From Bacillota bacterium (GTDB lineage Bacteria; Bacillota; Clostridia; Christensenellales; Pumilibacteraceae): a stretch of 35,871 nt of DNA. The position numbers and the translations under genes are program-made. How positions within the stretch are numbered: position 1 is the stretch's first letter; the number at the start of each line of letters is the position of its first letter. Location: NCBI GenBank assembly GCA_009787385.1, contig WRGC01000017.1:1-35871 (forward strand), in the 5' to 3' direction. Shown piece after piece: positions 18,321 through 27,076 of this stretch. Under the pieces are notes generated by a model. The model saw only the letters and a list, made by a program, of their open reading frames with translations. It did not search any database and was not told where the DNA came from.

Positions 18321-19600
18321 TGTATTTTTACAAAATTCTTAGTATTTGTATCGCACTTTATAGAATCAGCAATTGCTAATCCTACAATTAGCAATATATT
18401 GTTGTTGTCTGCTAAAAGCAAAAGTTCATTTCTTTTTACTTTAGAAATTTTTTTGTCTATCAAATATTTTTTTAATGGCTTTGTATATCCGCCAAACTGT
18501 TTAAATATATCCCCTTGTCGCTTATATCTAAACACCGCACTTGAAGGTATTTTGCATGCATCAAATACTAAATCTGATTTAATGTCAATTATTGATGAAT
18601 TGGTTAATTCAAAGTGTATTGCTCCCAATTGATATTGAGATATTCCCACATATGGTACTGAGATGTTGTTGTTTACATTAGATTCTTTATACAGTCTTAT
18701 AAATTGATATTCTCTAATAGCAATTACGCCATCTTTTAAGTATTTATACTTGCCTGTTTGACAATTTGTCAACTCCATAATATCTAATACAAATTGCCTT
18801 TTTCTCTTTATTTCAAATGTTTCTAATGCATGAGCGATATATTCGCTATAGAGTGGTTGATACAAACACTCTATATATATTAAAACGCTACCATCTTGTC
18901 TAATTATTTTAGTTTTATCTATATTATAGTCAAGATATTTTTGTATACTTTGGGCAGATTCTGCTAAATTTGCAATATTGCTTGTATCCCATCTAGACTT
19001 TAATATTGGCAAAATTTGATTTCTTAAAAAATTTCTATCATATTTATTATCTATGTTAGATTTATCTACCACATGTACAAGATTATTGTTTTTAATATAT
19101 TCATTTATTTCTAGTTTTGTAGTATTCAACATTGGTCTAAATAGTTTTTGTGTACTAAAAATATTCATTCCACTAAGACCTTTTATACCTGTACCTCTAA
19201 AAATTCTAAATAATACGGTTTCAATTTGATCATCTCTGTGATGTCCTAAGGCAATCATATCTACTTGTTGTAACACATCATGATAAATTTTTTGTCTCCA
19301 CAATCTTGCTTCTACTTCTATACTATTGCCACTTTGCAGTGTAATATTTGGTATATCACATTTATATACTCTACAATCAATATTGTGTATTTCACAATAT
19401 TTTTTTACAAATTCTGTTTCAAATTGTGAATATTCTCTAATTTGATGGTCAAATGTAAGTACTACTATATCTTTTAACAAAGGTTTGTAAATTGAAAAAA
19501 GTGATAGAAGACACATGCTATCACTACCACCACTTACGCTTATAGCCACAGATTTGCCAGTTGCATAATATTTTATATTGTTGATTGCATTTTCTAACAT
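18305..19600 (-). CDS. tilS: tRNA(Ile)-lysidine synthase
   Basis: This 431-residue enzyme uses ATP to attach lysine to C34 of the tRNA(Ile) that reads AUA. The PP-loop SGGSDS is at 23-28. LGHHRDDQIETVLFRIFRG and RPML follow, as in the family. The C-terminal part has the TilS substrate-binding fold (IFKQFGGYTKPLKKYLIDKK). Length is normal. The gene is essential in most bacteria and suits the many ATA codons in this AT-rich genome. Its last 16 bases overlap the start of the QueG-like gene, so the two are probably co-translated. Confidence 0.93.
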   Translation of the reverse strand: MLENAINNIKYYATGKSVAISVSGGSDSMCLLSLFSIYKPLLKDIVVLTFDHQIREYSQFETEFVKKYCEIHNIDCRVYKCDIPNITLQSGNSIEVEARLWRQKIYHDVLQQVDMIALGHHRDDQIETVLFRIFRGTGIKGLSGMNIFSTQKLFRPMLNTTKLEINEYIKNNNLVHVVDKSNIDNKYDRNFLRNQILPILKSRWDTSNIANLAESAQSIQKYLDYNIDKTKIIRQDGSVLIYIECLYQPLYSEYIAHALETFEIKRKRQFVLDIMELTNCQTGKYKYLKDGVIAIREYQFIRLYKESNVNNNISVPYVGISQYQLGAIHFELTNSSIIDIKSDLVFDACKIPSSAVFRYKRQGDIFKQFGGYTKPLKKYLIDKKISKVKRNELLLLADNNNILLIVGLAIADSIKCDTNTKNFVKIQCIKK

Positions 19601-19612
19601 GTAGCATCGTAA

Positions 19613-19640
19613 AATATAATATTAAGTTTAATATTATATT
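19613..19640. repeat. A/T palindrome between tilS and the methyltransferase gene
   Basis: Arms of 13 bases (19613-19625 and 19628-19640) are separated by 2 bases. It lies just past the methyltransferase stop and upstream of tilS. It could form a hairpin with a widened loop and act as a weak terminator on the minus strand. It has no GC core. Confidence 0.4.
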
Positions 19641-19656
19641 AATTGGATTAGCATGG

Positions 19657-20304
19657 CTAAATGATTAACAAACCTACTTTGCCATCTTTTGTACATTGTA
19701 TCAAAAATCTTTTTTTGTCTATTAATTTAATTATTTTAGGTTGTAGCTTATTTTGAATACATTCATGCATAATTTCTGCCATTCTATAAACTTGATGAAT
19801 CATATAAAATTTTCCACCTGTACTTAACAAATAATTGGCAGCTTTAAGTACTTCTTGCAAGGATAGTGTGTCTTCAAATCTAGCTTTGGATATATTTAAA
19901 TTTTGACTAGTATCACCTCGTCCTACTTGATTGTACGGTGGATTGCAAGTAACTACTTTGCATATTCCATTGCATAGATAATGTTTTATATTTTGAATTG
20001 GGGCATTAATAATTTGTATTTTATCTTGCAAATTATTTAATACTATACTACGGCAAGACAATTCTGCAATATTTTTGTTTATTTCAACGCCATATATATT
20101 TTGGAAACCTAGCTTTCCAGCTAGCAATATTGGAATTATTCCAGAACCACTACCAATATCCAATACTATGTTTTTATTATTAGATTTGACAAAGTTTGCC
20201 AACAATACACTATCACTACCAAATTTGAACTGAGTACTATCCTGATAAATATACAGTTTATTAACCTGTAAATCTTCTAAGGTAATATTGTCAGTATTTT
20301 TCAT
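19657..20304 (-). CDS. TrmN6-like tRNA (adenine-N6) methyltransferase
   Basis: This 215-residue SAM-dependent methyltransferase has motif I DIGSGSG (49-55) and the adenine-N6 catalytic motif NPPY (121-124). The N-terminal DSTQFKFGSDSVLLANF and the RGDTSQNLNISKARFED stretch after NPPY are typical of the TrmN6/YfiC group, which modifies A37 of tRNA(Val). The family is called with fair confidence; the exact tRNA target is inferred. Length is slightly short. It lies between metK and tilS. There is no Shine-Dalgarno sequence before ATG 20304. Confidence 0.75.
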   Translation of the reverse strand: MKNTDNITLEDLQVNKLYIYQDSTQFKFGSDSVLLANFVKSNNKNIVLDIGSGSGIIPILLAGKLGFQNIYGVEINKNIAELSCRSIVLNNLQDKIQIINAPIQNIKHYLCNGICKVVTCNPPYNQVGRGDTSQNLNISKARFEDTLSLQEVLKAANYLLSTGGKFYMIHQVYRMAEIMHECIQNKLQPKIIKLIDKKRFLIQCTKDGKVGLLII

Positions 20305-20353
20305 AATAATTTTAGATATTTTATATTTATTACTTTTTAAAATTTGTTATATT

Positions 20354-21496
20354 CTATGCATATGGCATAGTTCTTCTAATTAAGTCAACACAATCTAGTC
20401 TTTCCCAAGGAACATTTTCTATTCCAAAGTGTCCATATACGGCAGTCTGTGCATATATAGGCTTTCTTAAGTCTAATTTTTGAATAATAGCCTGTGGACT
20501 TAGATCAAATAATTGTAGGACTAGATCACCTATTACTTTGTCACTAAGCTTTCCTGTACCAAATGAGTTGCAGTATACTGATATAGGTTGTGATACTCCT
20601 ATTGCATAGCTTATTTGAAGTTCACATTTCAATGCAACTCCTGCTGCTACTAGATTTTTGCATATATATCTTGCCATATATGCCGCACTTCTATCTACTT
20701 TAGTACAATCTTTACCACTAAAAGCCCCACCACCATGTGCACAATGTCCACCATAAGTATCTACAATAAGTTTTCTACCTGTAAGTCCACTATCACCATG
20801 TGGTCCTCCTATTATAAATTGCCCTGTGGTATTAATCAATATTTTACTATCATTATCAATCCAATTGCCAAGTATAGGTTCTATAACAAATTTCTTAATA
20901 TCCCTTTTTAAATCATCTTGTTTAACATTTTTGTCGTGTTGAGCAGATAGAATTACAGTATCAACTCTTTTAGGTTTTCCAAAACTATATTCAACAGTCA
21001 CTTGAGTTTTACCATCTGGTCTAAGATATGATAATGTATCATTTTTACGAACTTTTGTTAGTTGCCTAGCTAGTTCGTGAGCTAGTGACAAACTTAGTGG
21101 CATATATTGTTTATTTTCTACACAAGCATAACCAAACATCATACCTTGATCACCCGCACCTATATTGTTCCCTTGCGTTATGCCCATTGCTATATCGGGG
21201 CTTTGAGTGTGTAGCTTAACTTGTATTTCCAAAGTATCACAATTAAAACCTAAATCATTGTTATTATATCCTATTTCCCTTATCCTATCTCTTGCAACTT
21301 GTGCATAGTCTACTGTTGCTGTAGTACTAATTTCTCCCATTATTAGCATAAAATCAGTGGTTACGACAACTTCACATGCAACCCGTGCATTACTATCTTG
21401 AGCCAATACGGCATCCAAAATACTATCTGCAACACTGTCACAAATTTTGTCAGGATGTCCCTCTGTTACACTTTCACTTGTAAAGAATCGTTTCAT
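20354..21496 (-). CDS. metK: S-adenosylmethionine synthetase
   Basis: This 380-residue enzyme makes SAM from methionine and ATP. Visible signatures are [14 protein letters not shown] at the N-terminus, the hexapeptide-type [12 protein letters not shown] and the GGGAFSGKD loop. Length is normal. A ribosome binding site (AAGGA) lies before ATG 21496. The space upstream is only 53 bases, so no SAM riboswitch fits here. The product would supply SAM for the neighbouring methyltransferase, though no functional link beyond proximity is shown. Confidence 0.97.
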   Translation of the reverse strand: MKRFFTSESVTEGHPDKICDSVADSILDAVLAQDSNARVACEVVVTTDFMLIMGEISTTATVDYAQVARDRIREIGYNNNDLGFNCDTLEIQVKLHTQSPDIAMGITQGNNIGAGDQGMMFGYACVENKQYMPLSLSLAHELARQLTKVRKNDTLSYLRPDGKTQVTVEYSFGKPKRVDTVILSAQHDKNVKQDDLKRDIKKFVIEPILGNWIDNDSKILINTTGQFIIGGPHGDSGLTGRKLIVDTYGGHCAHGGGAFSGKDCTKVDRSAAYMARYICKNLVAAGVALKCELQISYAIGVSQPISVYCNSFGTGKLSDKVIGDLVLQLFDLSPQAIIQKLDLRKPIYAQTAVYGHFGIENVPWERLDCVDLIRRTMPYA

Positions 21497-21549
21497 TTGT
21501 TTATCCTTATTATTGTATCAATTTCTAGTAATTAGATAATTTTTCAACT

Positions 21550-22305
21550 TTACTGTCTTGTTATAGCGTTATTTTCAATTTCAAAAATAGATAATTTTGT
21601 TTTAATTAAGTGTATACCATACAATCCAAATGCACCTAAGAGATAAAATACAACATAACAACTGTACAAAATTACTTGAAATAAGATAGTTCCTAATTGT
21701 TTTTCTAGATTTAAAAATGATAAGAACATCGCAAAGTTTTGTTGCATTGTATTGGCTGCAATAATAATAATGGTTAATGAACCTATCCATATCAATAAAG
21801 AAAACCATATATCTTTAAATTGTGGGGTATACATTTTGAGTGCTATGCTTAAAGAAAATAAAAAAATAAATGAATAGTGTGCAATTATTGAATATATTTC
21901 TATATAAGTGGCAGTACCTTCAAATAGCATGTCTGCACTACTACCTATTATTGGTTGAGGTGCTAGCAACATTCCTACGCTGATTAGCAAACCAGTAGAT
22001 AGAGATAAATACCAAAATGCCTTGTTTATTGTATGTCCAAATTTTGTCAAACCAACTACGGCAAACCCTATAATAGCAATAGTACATATATGAAAAGGTA
22101 GCCACCACAATTCGTATTTACCTATAGATATTCCATAAATTTGTTTGATTGCTTCTAAAGATAATAAAATAATCGCACTAACCAAAAATAGTATAGACTT
22201 AGATCGTTGACTTTTACCTTTGTATAAAGTCTTAAGTCCAATAGCAATAAATATCATTGAAGGAAACAAAATTATATTAAGAATAATTGTAGAATAATTG
22301 TACAT
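21550..22305 (-). CDS. YwaF/TIGR02206-like integral membrane protein
   Basis: This 251-residue protein has about six or seven hydrophobic spans. The segment WWLPFHICTIAIIGFAVVG corresponds to the LPLHLC motif of the YwaF family, and IAHYSFIFLF contains the later conserved His. The role of this family is not established. AGAGGAA lies before ATG 22305. It is 18 bases downstream of holA and 53 upstream of metK, so it may be co-transcribed with them. Confidence 0.65.
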   Translation of the reverse strand: MYNYSTIILNIILFPSMIFIAIGLKTLYKGKSQRSKSILFLVSAIILLSLEAIKQIYGISIGKYELWWLPFHICTIAIIGFAVVGLTKFGHTINKAFWYLSLSTGLLISVGMLLAPQPIIGSSADMLFEGTATYIEIYSIIAHYSFIFLFSLSIALKMYTPQFKDIWFSLLIWIGSLTIIIIAANTMQQNFAMFLSFLNLEKQLGTILFQVILYSCYVVFYLLGAFGLYGIHLIKTKLSIFEIENNAITRQ

Positions 22306-22323
22306 TATTTTATTCCTCTTTTG

Positions 22324-23304
22324 TCATATCGTTGAATGACATATTTGTGTGATTAAATATTCTACAGCCCATTCTAATGGCATTTTACCATTTCTAAATG
22401 CTTGGTCTATATGCCAAAATATAGATAAAATATTTCGTATTTGTGCAACTTTATATTCTTTACACTGAGTTTTCAGTATTTGCAATGGATAATCCTTTAT
22501 TCCTAGCAATTGAGCTAAGTTTGGATTATTTTGATTTAGAGATACCAATAACATGCGTCTAAAATGAGAATAAAGCAAACCCAAAAGCGAGACAGGTTCC
22601 TCACCACTTTGCATACAAAATTTTAAAATTTGCAATGCTAATTTTGCATTTTTTTTAGCTACAGCTTCACTTAGTTGAAATATTGTGTATGATATATCAG
22701 GATGTATTAAGTCTATAATATCCTGTAACTCAATATTTTCTCTAAATTTGTATGCACACAACTTATCAACCTCTAATCTTATGCGTTGCAAATCATTGTT
22801 GCAATATTTTATAAATAAAGATATTGCATTTTCATCTATACTACAGTTATATTTGTTACATTCTCTAATTATCCATGCGTTCAATGTTTTTTCATCTAGT
22901 TTACTGCAATCTATGGTTTGTATTTTATCTTTAACAATTGTATTAAATTGACTATTTACAAATAATAATATAGTACTTAAATTTGGATTGGACAAATATT
23001 GCAACAAGAGCTTATCATTTTGAGATACATTTTTAGCCGTAACTTTTGTTTTGATAAGAATATCATTCACTATTACAAGTCTATATTCACTTCCTATAGG
23101 CAAACAATTGCAATTATCAATCAATTCTTCTATAGTAGGATTTGATAGTATAGATTTATTAAAATCATGCAATTGAACAAGTTTTACAAACATAGAAATA
23201 GCCTGTCCAATCAAATATTTGTCATCTCCTATGATATTGTAGCAAGGACTAAGTGATTTGTTTTTAATAAGTTTGTTTAACTCTAAAAATTTGATGGTAG
23301 ACAT
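22324..23304 (-). CDS. holA: DNA polymerase III delta subunit
   Basis: This 326-residue clamp-loader subunit opens the sliding clamp. The family pattern is seen in YNIIGDDKYLIGQAI near the N-terminus, YCNNDLQRIRLEVDKLCAY in the middle, and IFQLSEAVAKKNAKLAL...EEPVSLLGLLYSHFRRML toward the C-terminus, ending in the LEWAVEYLI helix. Length is usual. The protein is divergent in sequence, as delta generally is. It is 18 bases upstream of the YwaF-like gene. No Shine-Dalgarno sequence is seen. Confidence 0.88.
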   Translation of the reverse strand: MSTIKFLELNKLIKNKSLSPCYNIIGDDKYLIGQAISMFVKLVQLHDFNKSILSNPTIEELIDNCNCLPIGSEYRLVIVNDILIKTKVTAKNVSQNDKLLLQYLSNPNLSTILLFVNSQFNTIVKDKIQTIDCSKLDEKTLNAWIIRECNKYNCSIDENAISLFIKYCNNDLQRIRLEVDKLCAYKFRENIELQDIIDLIHPDISYTIFQLSEAVAKKNAKLALQILKFCMQSGEEPVSLLGLLYSHFRRMLLVSLNQNNPNLAQLLGIKDYPLQILKTQCKEYKVAQIRNILSIFWHIDQAFRNGKMPLEWAVEYLITQICHSTI

Positions 23305-23359
23305 AATATATAAATTAATTTATCAAAACACTAAAGTTTCATATCTCAGAGCTATATAT

Positions 23360-24031
23360 TTAATTAGTAGATTTTTTTTTAATTACTACAGGTTTTTCAG
23401 CATACAAAAATAATTTTACTATATTTTTGTTGTGGGCAATGAATGTAATCATGAATAAACAAAATATAAGTATTGGTATAATAGTATAGTTGTAGTACAA
23501 TCTTTGTATAAATGATTCTACAATCATTGGAAATCCTAATACTATAAAACTAGTTATGCTACCTACATTTGTGATATGAATAAATAGCAATCCTATGCTA
23601 AATGACAATAAAGTAACTAATGGATTAGCTACAAGCATTACCCCAATAGTACTTGCTGCTCCTTTTCCACCTTTAAATTTGAAATAAATAGGGAATATAT
23701 GTCCAATAACTACTGATATTCCTGCTACAAATATACCAATTTTGTCAGCACTGTCAAATCCTAAAAAACCATTTTTAAGAGAAGCATCAACTCCTATCTC
23801 ACCGCCCAATATCCACCAACCTATCATACATGGAATTATTGATTTAAGAACATCTAATCCTAAAGTTGCCCATCCCCATTTTTTTCCTAATGTTCTAGTA
23901 ATATTCATAGTACCAAGATTGCCACTACCTTGCCTTCGTAAATCTATTCCCTTAAAATAGGCAATAATATATGCATTGTTGAGACTACCTATCAAATATG
24001 ATAAAATGATAATAATAATAAAATATACCAC
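23360..24031 (-). CDS. plsY: Glycerol-3-phosphate acyltransferase PlsY
   Basis: This 223-residue membrane enzyme transfers an acyl group from acyl-phosphate to glycerol-3-phosphate, the first step of phospholipid synthesis. The three PlsY motifs are present: GSGNLGTMN (about 35-43), GHIFPIYFKFKGGKGAA (110-126), and a later His/Asn-containing segment FIAHNKN. About five or six spans are predicted. The start is GTG 24031, supported by AGAGGG upstream. It is next to der, a common pairing in Bacillota. Confidence 0.93.
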   Translation of the reverse strand: MVYFIIIIILSYLIGSLNNAYIIAYFKGIDLRRQGSGNLGTMNITRTLGKKWGWATLGLDVLKSIIPCMIGWWILGGEIGVDASLKNGFLGFDSADKIGIFVAGISVVIGHIFPIYFKFKGGKGAASTIGVMLVANPLVTLLSFSIGLLFIHITNVGSITSFIVLGFPMIVESFIQRLYYNYTIIPILIFCLFMITFIAHNKNIVKLFLYAEKPVVIKKKSTN

Positions 24032-24052
24032 TAAAAACCCTCTCTAAAAAGT

Positions 24053-24058
24053 ATTATA
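24053..24058 (-). promoter_or_regulatory. Extended -10 promoter element for plsY
   Basis: TGTTATAAT on the minus strand gives a perfect TATAAT with an upstream TG, 22 bases before the GTG start. The -35 region is poor, as is usual for extended -10 promoters. Confidence 0.45.
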
Positions 24059-24165
24059 ACATATATATTGCAAATCACGAAATAATTGATTCAATTTACA
24101 TGTTGTTTTATAAATAGTTTTTATTATATAAATAATATATTAAGGATATATATTGCATTTAGTTT

Positions 24166-25512
24166 TTAACTATTGTCTTTTTTAGAATTATTGAAATACA
24201 CAGTTAAAGGTACTCCACTAAAGTCTACAGCTTTTCTTATACAGTTTTCTAAATAACGCTTGTAGTTGTCATGTATAAGTGTAGAATCGTTGCAAAATAC
24301 AATAAATTTTGGCGGAGAAGCTTCTGGCTGTGTAGCATAAAAAATTTTTATTCGTCGTCCATTTGACGAAAATGGTTGATTAGCAGCCACTGAACTACCT
24401 ATAATATCATTCAATACGCTCGTAGAAATTCGTTTGTTAGAATTTGATATTATTTTGTCTACTAAGTTTATTATATCATGTATGCGTTGCCCTGTTTTAG
24501 CCGAAATAAAGAGTGGTACAAAATAACTCATAAATGCAAGTTTAGACTTTAAATCATTCTCAAATTTTTGCATAGTATAACTATCTTTTTGTACTAAGTC
24601 CCACTTGTTTATTATAACTATAGTTGGTTTTTTCTCTTCATGAGCAAGACCACATATTTTGACAGTTTGTTCGCAAAAATCTTCACTTGCGTCTACAACG
24701 ATAAGAACTATATTTGCTCGCTTGATGGCACTTATTGTTCTAATTACTCCATATGATTCTATAGTATCTTCTTCTATATTTCGTTTTCGTCTTAGTCCTG
24801 CGGTATCTATTATAGTATAATTTTTTCCATCTTTTTGAAATTCTGTGTCAATAGCATCTCTAGTAGTCCCTGCTACTTCATTTACAATTACTCTGTCATA
24901 TCCTAAGAGTTTATTTACTATACTAGATTTGCCAGCGTTAGGTTTTCCAACTATTGCTATTTTGATAGATTCAGTTTGTTGAAATTCATTTTTTTTTGAT
25001 TTTTCTAGCACTACATCTAATAAGTCACCTAATCCCAACATTTGTTCACAACTTATACCATAAGGCTGTCCCAATCCTAAACTATAAAAATCATATATTA
25101 AATCTAAATATTTTATATTATCTATTTTATTTACTGCAAGAACTGTTGGTTTGCCAGATTTCTTTAAAAAATTTGCTACATCTAAGTCACTTTGTTGCAA
25201 ACCAGCTTTTCCATCTACAACTAATATTATAACTGAAGCTAATTCTACAGCTAACTTAGCTTGTGATAACATCGTTTGCCAAATGTTATCTTTGTTTTTT
25301 ATATCTATCCCACCTGTGTCTATCAACTCAAAATGTACACCACACCATTCTGCATGTGTATAAATTCTATCCCTTGTTACGCCAATTTCATCTTTTACTA
25401 TACTTATTCGTTTGCCAGCAATCTTATTAAACAAGCTTGACTTGCCTACATTAGCTCTTCCCACAATTGCCACTATTGGTATTGATTGATTTTGAATATT
25501 GGATTGAGTCAT
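24166..25512 (-). CDS. der: Ribosome biogenesis GTPase Der (EngA)
   Basis: This 448-residue protein carries two GTPase domains, each with P-loop (GRANVGKS at 18-25; GKPNAGKS about 189), DTGG/DTAG switch II and NKID/NKWD specificity motifs, followed by a KH-like domain. Der acts in 50S subunit assembly. Length and order are normal. A consensus promoter lies about 57 bases upstream. There is no Shine-Dalgarno sequence before ATG 25512. Confidence 0.97.
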   Translation of the reverse strand: MTQSNIQNQSIPIVAIVGRANVGKSSLFNKIAGKRISIVKDEIGVTRDRIYTHAEWCGVHFELIDTGGIDIKNKDNIWQTMLSQAKLAVELASVIILVVDGKAGLQQSDLDVANFLKKSGKPTVLAVNKIDNIKYLDLIYDFYSLGLGQPYGISCEQMLGLGDLLDVVLEKSKKNEFQQTESIKIAIVGKPNAGKSSIVNKLLGYDRVIVNEVAGTTRDAIDTEFQKDGKNYTIIDTAGLRRKRNIEEDTIESYGVIRTISAIKRANIVLIVVDASEDFCEQTVKICGLAHEEKKPTIVIINKWDLVQKDSYTMQKFENDLKSKLAFMSYFVPLFISAKTGQRIHDIINLVDKIISNSNKRISTSVLNDIIGSSVAANQPFSSNGRRIKIFYATQPEASPPKFIVFCNDSTLIHDNYKRYLENCIRKAVDFSGVPLTVYFNNSKKDNS

Positions 25513-25568
25513 ATTATTAATTAAGATTTAAAGTGTTTTTTGATTACAATTTTGATAATCCTAATCAT

Positions 25569-25597
25569 AGTATACAAATTAATAATATTTTTGTCAA
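25569..25597 (-). promoter_or_regulatory. Sigma-A promoter of der
   Basis: TTGACA (25597-25592), a 17-base spacer and TATACT (25574-25569) on the minus strand form a near-consensus promoter giving a leader of about 50 bases. The rest of the 330-base gap to the LysM gene (25598-25843) is A/T-rich and shows no further gene; its only clear element is AGGAG at 25832-25836 for the LysM gene. Confidence 0.8.
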
Positions 25598-25843
25598 TCA
25601 ACTCTTATTATATTGAAAAATAGTTTATAATAAATACTTAAACAAGTATATGATATAAAGAAATATGACAAATATAGTGAAGAATAGAAGTATTGAATTA
25701 ATTGTTATAAATTATACAATGAGAAGTGAGCTATAGTTGAACCTTATTGATTAAATAAAAATTTTGCATATTTTTGTATCAAAAAAACACTATGTTGCAT
25801 ATTGTGTATTAATAATTATCAATAGCCCCGTAGGAGAAAAATA

Positions 25844-26953
25844 ATGAACAATAGTAATCATACAAACTCAAACAGTATACTACATATTGTAAAACCAAAT
25901 GATTCATTTTATGAATTAGCTAAAACATATCATACTACAGTACAAAGCATAGCGGCACTTAATCCATCTGCGAATCCACGCAACTTGCAAATAGGAACAG
26001 CATTGCTTATCAATCCAGGAAGCACATGGAGAGAATCTAACAATACTAGCTTTGAAAGAGATAACTCAACAACTAATCTAATATTGCCAAATAGGGTACA
26101 TCCTATAGATAGACCTAGCACTCCATCAAATCAACCTAACCCAGATTGGCCGATATTTGACAATACATCACTTCCATCTACACCCTCTACTCCATCTACA
26201 CAAAGTTTACAGCCTAGACCTACTACCCCTACTACCCCTACTACCCCTATTACACCTATGCCTATGCCTATTGTACCAATTAATCCAGGGCAAAATCAAC
26301 CTACTCCTATTCAACCGATAACACCTTTGCCATCAATTCCTACTCCTATTGCCCCTATACTTCCAACACCAATAATTGTACCCCCAGCTGCACCTCAACC
26401 AGTACCGTCTCAATTGGTTGAGAACTGTGACCAAAATTCAATTTGTAGTCAAGTAAGACAATTATATTCACAACAAATATTTTGGAATAGAATATTGCTT
26501 AATAGTATTGTAGACCGTACAGGACAACAAAATGCTAATACGCAAAGATTGATGCAAAACTCTGTAGATATGGGACATTTTTATGCTAAACATTATGGCA
26601 ATCAAGCTGGACAACAAATTCAAGATTTATTTGCTCAACATAATAGTATAGGTAGAGATCTATTTATAGCTATGCGTGATAGACGAAATGCTGAAGGTGA
26701 TAGGCTTAGAATGCAGTGGTATAATAATGCTGACCAATTATCCGAATATATGGGAAATCTAATACCAGAAATAGATAGTCAAGAGTTGCGTAGAATGATG
26801 TTCCATTATCTTGGAAGTGCAGAATTGCAGGCAGCACAACTAATTTCCAATAATGCACAAGGTAGTATAACTACATTTGACAATATAGAGAGAGAAGCTA
26901 TGAGTATGGCGGATTATATTTCTAATGCTATCATTGGAGAAAGACTTTCATAA
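25844..26953 (+). CDS. LysM protein with Pro/Thr-rich linker and helical C-terminal domain
   Basis: This 369-residue protein has one LysM domain (about 12-58; HIVKPNDSFYELAKTYHTTV), which binds peptidoglycan or related glycans. A linker rich in Pro, Thr, Ser and Asn (about 75-205) is partly encoded by a 9-bp DNA repeat. A helical domain of about 150 residues follows (LMQNSVDMGHFYAKHYG, MQWYNNADQLSEYM, MMFHYLGSAELQAAQ). That domain resembles a conserved unnamed domain of Bacillota LysM proteins. No signal peptide or membrane span is seen, so the location is unclear; a surface or coat role is only a guess. Start ATG 25844 has AGGAG 7 bases upstream. It is the only plus-strand gene in the right half. 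Confidence 0.8.
   Translation: MNNSNHTNSNSILHIVKPNDSFYELAKTYHTTVQSIAALNPSANPRNLQIGTALLINPGSTWRESNNTSFERDNSTTNLILPNRVHPIDRPSTPSNQPNPDWPIFDNTSLPSTPSTPSTQSLQPRPTTPTTPTTPITPMPMPIVPINPGQNQPTPIQPITPLPSIPTPIAPILPTPIIVPPAAPQPVPSQLVENCDQNSICSQVRQLYSQQIFWNRILLNSIVDRTGQQNANTQRLMQNSVDMGHFYAKHYGNQAGQQIQDLFAQHNSIGRDLFIAMRDRRNAEGDRLRMQWYNNADQLSEYMGNLIPEIDSQELRRMMFHYLGSAELQAAQLISNNAQGSITTFDNIEREAMSMADYISNAIIGERLS
26219..26254 (+). repeat. 9-bp tandem repeat in the Pro/Thr linker
   Basis: Three perfect copies of CCTACTACC and one degenerate copy encode Thr-Thr-Pro repeats of the LysM protein. The unit keeps the reading frame, so length change would only alter the linker. Confidence 0.8.
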
Positions 26954-27010
26954 TTTTAATGCTTATATAATTTAAAATAAATTTTTTTTAAACATTAAGT
27001 CATTATTGAC

Positions 27011-27046
27011 AAACTGCACGACACTTATGTTTGGCGTGCAGTTTTT
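27011..27046. terminator. Terminator between the LysM gene and recN
   Basis: A 10-bp GC-containing stem (27011-27020 with 27035-27044) is followed by TTTTT on the plus strand and AAA on the other side. It should stop the LysM transcript and may also stop recN from the opposite side. Confidence 0.8.
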
Positions 27047-27076
27047 GTATTGTATAGAATTTTAATTAGAAATAAA

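Noticed and set aside
21497-21549. SAM riboswitch ahead of metK
   Set aside because: The gap is only 53 bases and shows no riboswitch-like helices.
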